In this document: piece after piece, positions 18,401-27,534 of the stretch
Layout: every line of letters starts with the position of its first letter
How positions within the stretch are numbered: position 1 is the first letter of the stretch
NCBI RefSeq assembly: GCF_001647715.1
Contig: NZ_CP015600.1
Location: 4,650,001-4,714,000, forward strand
DNA length: 64,000 nt
DNA from: Pseudomonas antarctica
GTDB lineage: Bacteria > Pseudomonadota > Gammaproteobacteria > Pseudomonadales > Pseudomonadaceae
Reading direction: 5' to 3'
Position numbers and translations under genes: made by a program
Notes under the pieces: generated by a model
Databases searched by the model: none
Told to the model about the DNA's origin: nothing
What the model saw: only the letters and a program-made list of their open reading frames with translations

Positions 18401-20286
18401 TGGCACTCGAATCACTTGCGCCCTCTACCGATCCAACGATCGAAGACTATCTCGCGCAACAGCGTGACCAGGACCTGCTGCGCTTCATCACCTGCGGCAG
18501 CGTGGACGATGGCAAAAGCACACTGATCGGACGCTTGCTGTGGGATGCACAGCAACTGACCGACGACCAGTTGACGGCTTTGCAAATCGACTCGAAAAAA
18601 CATGGCACCCAGGGCAAGGATCTCGACTTTGCGCTACTCGTCGATGGCCTGTCCGCAGAACGTGAGCAAGGCATCACCATTGATGTTGCCTACCGCTACT
18701 TCTCCACCACCAAACGCAAATTCATCGTCGCCGACACCCCTGGCCATGAGCAGTACACGCGCAACATGGTGACAGGCGCGTCAACCGCCGATGTGGCCGT
18801 GATTCTGATCGACGCCCGCCAGGGCGTGCTGACACAAACACGTCGGCATGCGTACCTGGCGTCGCTGATGGGCATTCGCCAAGTTGTCGTGGCCGTGAAC
18901 AAAATGGACTTGATCGGGTTCGACGAGACGGTTTTCCGCCAAATCACCGATGAGTTCCGCCAGTTCTCGCAAAGCCTGGGCTTCGACAAGATCATTGCGA
19001 TCCCACTCAGCGCGCTGAAGGGTGACAACATCACGCAACGCTCTACCAACACACCGTGGTACAGCGGCCCCACCTTGATGGGCTGCCTGGAAACGCTGGA
19101 GATCCCTTCCTCTGAATCCAAGCGCCTGGTATTCCCCGTGCAAGGGGTCAATCGACCGGATGCCTCGTTCCGAGGGTTCAGCGGGTATGTCGCCGAAGGG
19201 CAGGTACGCGTGGGTGACGAGATTCGCGCAAGCCTTTCTGGGCAAACAGCGGCGGTCACCGACATTATCGGCATGGATGGCTCGGTACAGTCCGCCGCAG
19301 GCGGAGATGCCATTACCCTGAAGTTGAACAAGGAAATCGACGTCTCGCGCGGCGACACTCTCTCCCTGAGCCAAAGCCCGCTGGAGGTGAGCGACCAGTT
19401 TGAAGCGGTGCTGATCTGGATGAACGAAGACGCGGGCCTGAACGGGCGCAGTTATGACATCAAGCTGGCGACACAATGGGCGTCCGCCTCCATCACCAAC
19501 ATAAAATACCGCATCGACACCAACACCCTTGCCCGTGACGCCAGCAGACACCTTTCGCTGAACGACATCAGCGTGTGCACCCTCGCGACCAGCAAGCCCT
19601 TGGTATTCGATAGCTATCAACAGTCCAAAACACTGGGCAGCTTTATCCTGGTCGACCGCGTCACCCACGCCACCGTCGCGGCGGGCATGATCAATCACAG
19701 CTTGCGACGGGCGCAAAATGTGCACAGGCAAGCGCTCTCGATTGCCCGGGAAGACCGCGAAAAGCTTAATGGCCACAAAGGCAAAGTCATCTGGTTTACC
19801 GGGCTGTCAGGGTCGGGCAAGTCAACGCTGGCCAACGCGCTGGAACTGGAACTGCACGCCAAAGGCTATCGGACCTATATTCTGGACGGCGATAACGTGC
19901 GCCAAGGTTTAAACAGAGACTTGGGCTTCACTGACGCCGACCGCGTGGAAAACATCCGGCGTATTGCTGAAGTGGCCAAACTGATGATGGACGCAGGGCT
20001 GATCGTCTTGACGGCGTTTATCTCACCGTTCAGAAGAGAGCGCGAAATGGCGAAGGAACTGATTGGGGCGGATCGGTTTGTCGAGGTGTATGTGAGTACA
20101 ACACTTGAAGTGTGTGAGGAGCGGGATGTGAAGGGCCTGTATAAAAAGGCCAGGGCCGGGCAATTGCCGAACCTGTCTGGCGTGGGCAGCCCTTATGAAG
20201 CGCCCATCGAAGCGCACCTTGAAATCGATACGGCGCACACCGACCTTGAACAGGCACTCACACGCCTGCTGGACATTATCAAATAA
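18400..20286 (+). CDS. cysNC: Bifunctional sulfate adenylyltransferase GTPase subunit / adenylylsulfate kinase
   Basis: This is a 628-residue CysN-CysC (NodQ-type) fusion. The GTPase half has G1 [10 protein letters not shown]3 [11 protein letters not shown] and G4 NKMD. The APS kinase half starts near residue 455 with the P-loop GLSGSGKST, then [15 protein letters not shown]. Together with CysD it makes PAPS, the sulfate donor for sulfotransferases. It is translationally coupled to cysD (TAATG) and followed by a strong terminator. It sits about 8 kb from a sulfotransferase gene in the convergent polysaccharide operon, its likely client. Confidence 0.95.
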   Translation: MALESLAPSTDPTIEDYLAQQRDQDLLRFITCGSVDDGKSTLIGRLLWDAQQLTDDQLTALQIDSKKHGTQGKDLDFALLVDGLSAEREQGITIDVAYRYFSTTKRKFIVADTPGHEQYTRNMVTGASTADVAVILIDARQGVLTQTRRHAYLASLMGIRQVVVAVNKMDLIGFDETVFRQITDEFRQFSQSLGFDKIIAIPLSALKGDNITQRSTNTPWYSGPTLMGCLETLEIPSSESKRLVFPVQGVNRPDASFRGFSGYVAEGQVRVGDEIRASLSGQTAAVTDIIGMDGSVQSAAGGDAITLKLNKEIDVSRGDTLSLSQSPLEVSDQFEAVLIWMNEDAGLNGRSYDIKLATQWASASITNIKYRIDTNTLARDASRHLSLNDISVCTLATSKPLVFDSYQQSKTLGSFILVDRVTHATVAAGMINHSLRRAQNVHRQALSIAREDREKLNGHKGKVIWFTGLSGSGKSTLANALELELHAKGYRTYILDGDNVRQGLNRDLGFTDADRVENIRRIAEVAKLMMDAGLIVLTAFISPFRREREMAKELIGADRFVEVYVSTTLEVCEERDVKGLYKKARAGQLPNLSGVGSPYEAPIEAHLEIDTAHTDLEQALTRLLDIIK

Positions 20287-20307
20287 CCAACGTGGTACAA
20301 CGTGGAC

Positions 20308-20343
20308 AACACCTACCTTGCGGGTCACAGGGTAGGTGTTTTT
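20308..20343 (+). terminator. Rho-independent terminator after cysNC
   Basis: AACACCTACC (20308-20317) pairs exactly with GGTAGGTGTT (20331-20340), running into five T residues (20339-20343). It ends the cysD-cysNC transcript before the convergent polysaccharide operon. Confidence 0.85.
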
Positions 20344-20437
20344 CCCGGTCACTAATGCAGACATCATTAACGACGAAGGCTCACAAGCAGCTCAATGCCC
20401 GCTTGTGTCTGCAGCTCAATCCACTTTCAAACCGAGC

Positions 20438-20878
20438 TTATTTAGCCGCAATTTTGAACTTGGATGGGGAGGTGCAGTTGTAACGGAAGTTGCCTTCCTG
20501 CTGGATGACTTTGATCGAGTAGGTACCCGCTTCCAGCTTGCTGATGTCGAGCTTGGCGATAAAACCAGAGTTCGCCAGGTCAGGCTTGTCGAACGCTTTG
20601 GCAACGTCTGGACGAGGAGCACGGGTTGCCGGCGTCGTCAGGACAACATCGTTTTTAGCGTTGATAATTTGCAGAGTCACGTCTTTAGGGACAGTGCCCG
20701 CCACAACGTTATACGCCCAGCCCCACGGCTCGAACGGAACGTTGGACAGTACTTGGGTGCCCGTCGCAGGGCTGTCCAGCGAGCATGAGTTATTCGACGC
20801 AACATCTTTCATCTTGTCTGCATCACAGCCAGCAAGAAGACCTAGGAGAGCAACAGCGGGTAGATAGAGAGAACGCAT
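20438..20878 (-). CDS. Small predicted lipoprotein of unknown function
   Basis: This 146-residue protein has a lipoprotein signal: MRSLYLPAVALLGLLAGCDA, with lipobox LLAGC and Asp at +2 of the mature protein, which may favour inner-membrane retention if E. coli rules apply. The mature part has one compact domain with LEAGTYSIKVIQQEGNFRYN, reminiscent of Ig-like or carbohydrate-associated beta folds, and two further Cys that could form a disulfide. I do not recognise the family. It lies 35 nt after the last glycosyltransferase gene and may be the last gene of the operon. Confidence 0.75.
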   Translation of the reverse strand: MRSLYLPAVALLGLLAGCDADKMKDVASNNSCSLDSPATGTQVLSNVPFEPWGWAYNVVAGTVPKDVTLQIINAKNDVVLTTPATRAPRPDVAKAFDKPDLANSGFIAKLDISKLEAGTYSIKVIQQEGNFRYNCTSPSKFKIAAK

Positions 20879-20913
20879 AAATCTTCCTTTTTAAATTTCT
20901 ATTTTCAAACCAG

Positions 20914-21987
20914 TTAAGAGTTGAAAAGCTTCACATACAGACTTTTCAACCCCGCGATTTTATTGCCAATCACTGCCAAAATTTTCGGGCGCAGCACGTC
21001 AACATCCTGCATCTTGCGATGATACCAACCGGCATCAATCTTGTAGTCCCTTGCCAGCACTTCTCGATGCCCATCCAGGCTGAGAAGCCGATTGAGCTCG
21101 AGAATACCTACCATCTCATATGCCTTGCCCAAGGCTCTGTTCGGCACGAAAAAAAGCAGCGCTTTCTCGATATCAAGATGCATGTCACCAGGGACATCAG
21201 GATATCTCAGTAGGTCAGAAAAGCCATCCTTGAGTGCTTGAGCCCCGACGTTCCGAAAGAAAGAAGTGGCAATCAAGTAATGCTCATTCATCGTGCGCAC
21301 AGCGTTAGCCACCGTATGGCTACTGGCGCTTTGCCCCGGCAACACGCGGAAGCTGATCAGTTCACGCTCAGAGATATGAATCTGGAATTTTTTTACCAGT
21401 CGAACCCACATATCAAAGTCAGGCAGCTGTCGAAGGTTATTATCGTAGACACCGACCTCATCATAACATTCACGCCGGATGAGCACCGTTGGGTGACAAA
21501 TACAGTTGCCCTGCTCGAAAAAAAAGCGCAACCACTCACCTTGCGACCGATTCTGCTGGTCGAACACCGCACCATAGGTCAACCGATTCTTGCTGATGAC
21601 GTCGCCGTGCTTATCAATGAAACGGGCTCGACCGAAGGTCGCCCCTAACTGGGGATTCTCAAGCAATATCTGCAGTTGATAAGCCAGCTTGTCGTCGTCA
21701 CACCAATAATCATCCGAGTTGATCAGCGCAATAAACTGCCCCTTTGAACGCGCGATCAACTCGTTGGTAACCGCGCAGGCACCACGGTTTTCCTGATGGG
21801 GGAAAAAACGGATCCTGGGGTCGACAATCGACTCAACGACCTCCCGAGTACCGTCAGTGGAACCGTCGTCTGCGATCAAAAACTCCAGTTCAACGCCGCG
21901 CTGCTTCAATACGCTGGCGATGGCTTCCTTGACGTAACTCGCATGGTTGAAGGTCGCCATTATCACGCTGATCAAGGGGCTGCTCAT
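20914..21987 (-). CDS. Family 2 glycosyltransferase
   Basis: This 357-residue GT-A enzyme begins with the typical PLISVIMATFNHASYVKEAI, has the nucleotide-sugar Asp motif IADDGSTDGT and the DxD-like LINSDDYWCDDD. The C-terminal third (from about residue 230) is helical and lacks membrane segments, so it is probably a cytoplasmic-face enzyme. It overlaps the previous gene by 4 nt (ATGA). It resembles the GT2 at 23680-24858 (shared SQGEW/TQGEWL, CHPTVL/CHPSML and LRQLPDFDMW blocks), suggesting duplication. Donor and acceptor are unknown. Confidence 0.86.
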   Translation of the reverse strand: MSSPLISVIMATFNHASYVKEAIASVLKQRGVELEFLIADDGSTDGTREVVESIVDPRIRFFPHQENRGACAVTNELIARSKGQFIALINSDDYWCDDDKLAYQLQILLENPQLGATFGRARFIDKHGDVISKNRLTYGAVFDQQNRSQGEWLRFFFEQGNCICHPTVLIRRECYDEVGVYDNNLRQLPDFDMWVRLVKKFQIHISERELISFRVLPGQSASSHTVANAVRTMNEHYLIATSFFRNVGAQALKDGFSDLLRYPDVPGDMHLDIEKALLFFVPNRALGKAYEMVGILELNRLLSLDGHREVLARDYKIDAGWYHRKMQDVDVLRPKILAVIGNKIAGLKSLYVKLFNS

Positions 21988-22940
21988 AACCCCTCTCCAC
22001 GGCGGATGATCCTCAGGAATATCTTTTTAATAACCGGAGGCATCAGCGCGTCGAAAACCATGAGCACTACGGGCGGTATGAACTGCTCAATGTTGGCCGC
22101 ACTCCATGCCGCAACTCTGCCTAACGATGGGCCGCGACGCGAGAGCACTATCGCTCGGCGCAAGCGGCGTTCCAGCTTCATGAAGCTGGCATGAAACAGT
22201 TGATTCGTGAGCTGGTCATACGCGGGAATCAAGCTGAGCTGCAGTTCCAATTGCCCGGTATGGGCAACGTGAGACCAGGCGCCTCCCGAATGCACGCGAT
22301 AAACCGACATTGGCTCTTCGAGAAAGCCGATCAGGCTGTTTCTCGCCACGCAGATATTGACGATCCAATCATAAGACTTGAGTTCGAACAATTCGGCCGG
22401 CAGCGCTTGCAACGCTGACGCCCTATAAAGGCAGGTGGAGAAGTTACCCACCAGATTATCGGCAATCAGTTCGCGCGCGGTTAACAGCCGATAGCCGTCA
22501 CCGCGCTCGACCCGGCTGACAACGCTGGCATCATTTTCATTAAAAACGAAGTAGTTGACAGAGCAAAGGTTGCATTCCCAATGTTCATCGAGAAACGTGA
22601 CCTGGCGCGTGAGTTTATAGGGACTGCTCCAGTAATCATCACCTTCGAGCACCGCGACATAGTCGCCGGAACAGGCGGCAAAACCGCGTTGATAGTTCCG
22701 GGTAATCCCCAAGTTCGCCGACTGCGAGAGGTACTTAAAAGTAAACCGGGCGTCTGTACCTTCATAACGCTGGATACATTTTAGCGTGGTATCCGAGGAG
22801 GCATCGTCAGCAACAACCAGCTCGACAGAGCCACAGAAGTCCTGACTGAAAAGCGAGTCCAAGGCACGCTGTATATACAGCTCATGATTATAGGTAACCA
22901 ACAGCACCGATAAGTCGAAGCGCGAGCTCGCGTCGGACAT
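21984..22940 (-). CDS. Family 2 glycosyltransferase
   Basis: This 318-residue GT-A enzyme has an N-terminal DLSVLLVTYNHELYIQRALD, VADDASSDTT and VLEGDDYWSSP. A C-terminal stretch QFIPPVVLMVFDALMPPVIKKIF is moderately hydrophobic and could be a membrane anchor. It overlaps the acyltransferase gene upstream by 1 nt and the next GT gene by 4 nt. Its central block (ELIADNLVGNFSTCLYR) resembles the GT2 module of the 884-residue fusion (EMAEHNLIGNFTACFYR). Confidence 0.86.
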   Translation of the reverse strand: MSDASSRFDLSVLLVTYNHELYIQRALDSLFSQDFCGSVELVVADDASSDTTLKCIQRYEGTDARFTFKYLSQSANLGITRNYQRGFAACSGDYVAVLEGDDYWSSPYKLTRQVTFLDEHWECNLCSVNYFVFNENDASVVSRVERGDGYRLLTARELIADNLVGNFSTCLYRASALQALPAELFELKSYDWIVNICVARNSLIGFLEEPMSVYRVHSGGAWSHVAHTGQLELQLSLIPAYDQLTNQLFHASFMKLERRLRRAIVLSRRGPSLGRVAAWSAANIEQFIPPVVLMVFDALMPPVIKKIFLRIIRRGEGL

Positions 22941-23596
22941 TACTTCACCAACAGCCTGGCAGGGTTGCCCACTACCGTGGTGTAGGGCTCAACATCTTTG
23001 ACAACCACCGCGCCCATGCCAACCACCGCTCCCGCACCGATCTTTAACGGAGCCCCGTGCCTGCCTTGCTTGATCAGAGCGCCAGCGCCGATGTATGCAT
23101 GGTCACCAATCGTGACGTTTCCATTACATTTCACACCAGGCCCGAACGTTACAAAATCACCGATGACGCAATCATGGGAAATATTGCATTGGTTATTGAC
23201 CTGAAAAAACCGACCGATTTTTACATTCGAGGTAATGATCGTCTGCGCGGAGATCATGACCCCTTCACCGATCTCGTTACTGTCCAATAAAATCGCGCTG
23301 GGGGCGATTAACGAAAACGGCGAGATGTCACGGGCCATGCAAACATCCGCAATCCTCTGCCGTGCCTTGGAGTCACCAATTGCGATGTTGAATCGCTTGA
23401 TGCCATCGAGCTCGAAAAAGGCCTGCAGGCTGATCGCGCGATACCCGTTGATCTGCGTTGGCGCGTCAAGGTTTTCTACGACGAATAATAACTCAGAGTT
23501 CGATTCGGCCGGCGTGCCCTTGATCATTGACCGCAGCATCGGCATCACTTCCCGGCCGTGTCCACCTGCGCCAATAAGACCAAAAAATGTTTTCAT
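22940..23596 (-). CDS. PglD/NeuD/VioB-type sugar N- or O-acyltransferase
   Basis: This 218-residue enzyme has an N-terminal Rossmann-like part with GAGGHGREV and a C-terminal left-handed beta-helix (about 95-215) with hexapeptide turns such as IGEGVMISAQ, IGDHAYIGAGA and IGAGAVVGMG. The catalytic His candidate is in CNISHDCVIGDF. Family members acylate 4-amino-4,6-dideoxy sugar nucleotides (PglD, VioB) or O-acylate sialic acid (NeuD). The same operon encodes a VioA-like aminotransferase, so dTDP-4-acylamido-4,6-dideoxyhexose is the best guess. The acyl donor is unknown. Confidence 0.83.
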   Translation of the reverse strand: MKTFFGLIGAGGHGREVMPMLRSMIKGTPAESNSELLFVVENLDAPTQINGYRAISLQAFFELDGIKRFNIAIGDSKARQRIADVCMARDISPFSLIAPSAILLDSNEIGEGVMISAQTIITSNVKIGRFFQVNNQCNISHDCVIGDFVTFGPGVKCNGNVTIGDHAYIGAGALIKQGRHGAPLKIGAGAVVGMGAVVVKDVEPYTTVVGNPARLLVK

Positions 23597-23679
23597 AATG
23601 CTCTCTGAAAGATTATCCGCTGTCTCGACAGACGCGCGCTGATGCGCGCGCCTGCCTGTCTACTTTTAACCTGATGGCC

Positions 23680-24858
23680 CTAAGCGCTGATACGCTGCAG
23701 CTCTCGGCGTAAACGGCGCACTACGCGTTTTAAAAAGTAGATAAAACGGCCCTGGACCGAAGTGTTCGCACCCGCCCCTTCCACCGAGATCGGCGCGGGA
23801 ACAGAAGCATAATGGGCGGCCATCAAGTAATGCCCGAACCCGCTTTGGCCGCTTATCCGGTAGAAATCAAAAACCGAAAACATGTACTCATCGCGTAGCA
23901 CACGCTCGAATTCAGGATCCGCACACCGCTTGATAAACACGGACAGTGCCGCCGCTCTACCGGAGGCGGGTACGAAAGCACTGTCTAGCAGCAAAAAGAA
24001 CTTCTCGGCTTCCAGCCTGGCCTGCGTGGCTGGCACCCCTTTGAGCCGGAAGTGTTCAGAAAACCCGTCAATGAAGAGCTCATCCGAAAGCGATTCAAAA
24101 AACGAACCAAATATCTCAACCAGTTCGGTCAAGTTTCGCGCTGAGTTTTCCGGGGAGACCGCGCTGGTATTATTCCCGTCTCGTAGATGCCCAACCAGAT
24201 TCTCTTGAATGACATGAATCGGAAACTGTTTGACCAGCCGGATCCACATATCGAAATCCGGCAACTGCCTTAGGCCAGGGTTGTAATAGCCGAGCGTCTC
24301 AAACACTTCCTTACGCGCCAACATGCTCGGATGGCAGATGCAGTTGCCCTTCAGGAAGAAGTGCTTCAACCATTCGCCTTGCGTACGGTTAGGCTGCCTG
24401 AACACATCATTCCAGATCGCCTCAGGACCGGAAATTTCCTGCCCCGTACCGTCCACCAAATCCGCCCACGTAAAGCAAGCCCCCAACTCGGGTTGAGCGT
24501 CGAGGACTGCTACTTGCTTACCGAGTTTCGACGGGTACCAAGCATCATCGGAGTTTAGCAGGGCAACATATTTGCCCCGCGCCTGCTGGATCAGAAATAC
24601 CAGGTTGCCGACAGGCCCAAGGTTTCTCTCCTGCCGAAACGTCCGAATACGCTTATCCGTGAAGCTGGAAATCACTTCCCAGCTAGTGTCCGGCGAGCAG
24701 TCATCGGAAATCAGCAATTCAAAGTTAGAAAAGCCCTGGCCCAATACACTGTCAATGGCCTTGCTGATATGTTTTGCGTGGTTATAGGACGGCACCACAA
24801 CACTGACCAATGGCAGGTCATCAGTGCCCGGTACTGTATCCACTTTCTCAAGAGACAT
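23680..24858 (-). CDS. Family 2 glycosyltransferase
   Basis: This 392-residue GT-A enzyme has PLVSVVVPSYNHAKHISKAI, ISDDCSPDTS and LLNSDDAWYPSK. Its C-terminal tail is basic (FLKRVVRRLRRELQRI), which may aid membrane association. The start overlaps the end of the 884-residue fusion gene by 11 nt. It is related to the GT2 at 20914-21987. An 83-nt gap separates it from the acyltransferase gene. Confidence 0.86.
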   Translation of the reverse strand: MSLEKVDTVPGTDDLPLVSVVVPSYNHAKHISKAIDSVLGQGFSNFELLISDDCSPDTSWEVISSFTDKRIRTFRQERNLGPVGNLVFLIQQARGKYVALLNSDDAWYPSKLGKQVAVLDAQPELGACFTWADLVDGTGQEISGPEAIWNDVFRQPNRTQGEWLKHFFLKGNCICHPSMLARKEVFETLGYYNPGLRQLPDFDMWIRLVKQFPIHVIQENLVGHLRDGNNTSAVSPENSARNLTELVEIFGSFFESLSDELFIDGFSEHFRLKGVPATQARLEAEKFFLLLDSAFVPASGRAAALSVFIKRCADPEFERVLRDEYMFSVFDFYRISGQSGFGHYLMAAHYASVPAPISVEGAGANTSVQGRFIYFLKRVVRRLRRELQRISA

Positions 24859-27502
24859 GGCGAGCCTTCCAAAGGCGATACACTTTTTTGATCGGCTCAG
24901 GGCAGCACTTACGCAACGTACTCAGTCTGCCGCGCGGCCCTGGCGCCACCGATTGGGAGGCCACTTCTTTCACGCTTTCGCTCGCAGGCTCTACGTTTTG
25001 CATGACCAGCGGCAACGGGTCGACGCTGGCCGACGTAATCACAGGGTTACTGATGACCTGACGCAGCAATTCGATCCGTGGCGCAAGCTGTGCCTCATGG
25101 CTGTAAAGCGCTCGAACACGGCCAATACCCGCCTCGCCCACCGCTTTCAATGCCGCAGGATCGGCACGGTACTTCTCAACCAATCTGACGATATCCCACA
25201 GGTCGTACTTGAGCAGTACGATATCTTCGCCGTCGGTGAAGCGGCCCTGCGCGGAGTTGAATTCGTCATACGCGAAAATCGCAGTACCACGCAGTGCAGC
25301 TTCAGTGCAGCTTGCAGTAGGGAAACCATCAAACGAGCCAGGGAAGATTTTCCCACTGATATTCGGCGACATGATGATGTCCATGTCCTGGAAGAAGTCA
25401 TCAAACTCCTCCGGGTTCAGTGAACCATGGAACGTGATCCGGTCACTGAACGTACCGACATCAATCACCGACTTGTTGTAGGGGCCAACCACATGGAAGA
25501 AAATGTTGTCATAGCGCTGGCGTAGAATACTCGCCGCGTTGATAAAGACGTCATAACCTTTGTCTTCACCATACGTCGTGTATTTATGCGCCATGAAGCA
25601 AACATCCAGACGATCCTTGCCAAACCCCCAACGGTTTTTCTTCAGCGGTGGTCGTTCATTGGCCATTTCAGGCATCACCACGCCGAAAATCATCTCGATC
25701 TTGTCAGCCGGGCACAGGTGCTTTTCAGTGATGTAGTTGTAAATCACTTGCTGGGTAACGATGACTTTCTGGAAGCAAGGAGAATCAAAGATGCGCTTCA
25801 GCTTCTTGTCACATTCGATACTGTTCAAGGCAAAGCCGCCACCTGGATACAGTGTGAAGACGAACGGAATATTCAATGCTTCAGCAGACGGCAACAGCGC
25901 GTAAGCGTTGGAAATGAAGGTGACATACAGCAGCTTGCCAATGGCCAGCGGGAATGCCTCATTCTTGAGCATGACCCGGTTACCCAACTCTGGGTAGGTG
26001 TGCTGGTATTCGCGAATCACACTGTTGATCGATGCCGTTTCAAGCACGTGCAACGTGGCGCCGGTGGTCAGCACCAACGAACGCTTGAACGCTTTCAGGT
26101 ACGCAGTGAACTCAACGTGACGGAAACCACTTCGACGCGAAGGGAACACGTCATCGACGATAATCAAATCAAGCTTTTCAAAGCTGTCGGCGTATTTGCC
26201 GTCTACCCAGGAATACAACTCAAAGTTGTACTTCTGAAAGCCTTCGTCGTAGTTGAAATCGATAAATTCGTTGTACTGATCGATCAAGTCGATCAGGGTT
26301 GTTGCCTTGTCCAGCTCTTTACGCGCACTCCATTCGCCGCCGACATGTTGACGGTAGACCGACAGCGGCTGCTTGAGATGAGCAATACTGCCAAACTGTG
26401 CGCAGTAAATATTAAAGAACCAATCCACCGTGTAAATATCGAATATTTCGGCGGGGATAACGTCCAGTAACGGGCCGCGATAGAAACACGCAGTAAAATT
26501 CCCGATGAGGTTATGTTCGGCCATTTCAAGGCCGGTGATCGTGTCACGCTCAAGATTTTTATGTACCGAAAAAATCTCGCGCGAAGATCCATCAGACACA
26601 CACAGCTCAATCGAGTTGAACGACATCACCGACTCCGGGTGCGTCGCCAGCAAATCAATATGTTGTTGAATACGCGTGTCTGATGTCCAGAAATCGTCGC
26701 CCTCACAGAACGTCAGGTAGTCACAGCCTTTGGCAAGCTCTACCGACGTCGCCAGGTTCCCTACAACGCCAACGTTCTTTGTGTTCGCATGGAACTCAAT
26801 GGAGATACGCTCGTTTTGCTGATTTTCGATCGTGGACCGAACAACCTGCGCCGTGTTATCGGGCGACACATCATCAATCACGATAATGCGCATGCGGAAC
26901 GCACCTTGCTGGCGCAGTACCGAATTGATGCATTCTGCAATGTAAGCTTCATGCTTGTATGTCAGGACGACCACTGTCACCAATGGCAGGTGCTCAGGCC
27001 CCTTGCTAATCAAGCAACTTTTCTGGAAGTGCAGCTTCCTGAGATACAGATCAACTCGATAGCGCGCGCTGCGAATCGAACACTCACCACCGGGTTTGGC
27101 GAAGATCGAAAAGCCCGGCACGATCAGTACCGGTTCGAATGCATGGTGCAGGCTCTTCAGCACTGCGGGCGCGACATCTTTTGATTCGATACAGACGAGC
27201 CCTCGCCCCGAGAGCAGATTGAAAAGCTTAGCCACGGCAGCGTCGGACTGTTGCGCAGGAATCGAATCCAGTAGCAGCAGGTCAATTTTTTTCCCGCGCA
27301 GCGAATACTGCTTGGCGATGAACCGGGCCGACAATGCAACGTCGGCCCCTTTCAACACGAGTGGCTGCTGAAGACCGAACTCCTGCATGAGAAAATTCAG
27401 CAAACCGAGCTTATCCTCGTCACTGAAATGATCACGTTTAAAGAATCCAGTACCACTCACGTTCGTGTCCCCGCCTGCGTATTCACTAGTATTTACAGCC
27501 AT
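24848..27502 (-). CDS. Multidomain GT2-GT4 glycosyltransferase
   Basis: This 884-residue protein has three parts. Residues ~1-165 look like a degenerate Rossmann/methyltransferase-type domain without a clear GxGxG loop. Residues ~172-420 are GT2 (VTVVVLTYKHEAYIAECI, FCEGDDFWTSD). Residues ~440-860 are GT-B family 4, with LDVCFMAHKYTTYGEDKG and the E-x7-E-like segment SFDGFPTASCTEAALRG. Two catalytic modules in one chain are typical of enzymes that add alternating linkages or act as repeat-unit polymerases in ABC-dependent O-antigens. Which sugars it adds is not readable. It lies 32 nt after the aminotransferase gene. Confidence 0.84.
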   Translation of the reverse strand: MAVNTSEYAGGDTNVSGTGFFKRDHFSDEDKLGLLNFLMQEFGLQQPLVLKGADVALSARFIAKQYSLRGKKIDLLLLDSIPAQQSDAAVAKLFNLLSGRGLVCIESKDVAPAVLKSLHHAFEPVLIVPGFSIFAKPGGECSIRSARYRVDLYLRKLHFQKSCLISKGPEHLPLVTVVVLTYKHEAYIAECINSVLRQQGAFRMRIIVIDDVSPDNTAQVVRSTIENQQNERISIEFHANTKNVGVVGNLATSVELAKGCDYLTFCEGDDFWTSDTRIQQHIDLLATHPESVMSFNSIELCVSDGSSREIFSVHKNLERDTITGLEMAEHNLIGNFTACFYRGPLLDVIPAEIFDIYTVDWFFNIYCAQFGSIAHLKQPLSVYRQHVGGEWSARKELDKATTLIDLIDQYNEFIDFNYDEGFQKYNFELYSWVDGKYADSFEKLDLIIVDDVFPSRRSGFRHVEFTAYLKAFKRSLVLTTGATLHVLETASINSVIREYQHTYPELGNRVMLKNEAFPLAIGKLLYVTFISNAYALLPSAEALNIPFVFTLYPGGGFALNSIECDKKLKRIFDSPCFQKVIVTQQVIYNYITEKHLCPADKIEMIFGVVMPEMANERPPLKKNRWGFGKDRLDVCFMAHKYTTYGEDKGYDVFINAASILRQRYDNIFFHVVGPYNKSVIDVGTFSDRITFHGSLNPEEFDDFFQDMDIIMSPNISGKIFPGSFDGFPTASCTEAALRGTAIFAYDEFNSAQGRFTDGEDIVLLKYDLWDIVRLVEKYRADPAALKAVGEAGIGRVRALYSHEAQLAPRIELLRQVISNPVITSASVDPLPLVMQNVEPASESVKEVASQSVAPGPRGRLSTLRKCCPEPIKKVYRLWKARHVS

Positions 27503-27534
27503 TTTAAATGTCCCTATTTACACAAAACTGCTGG

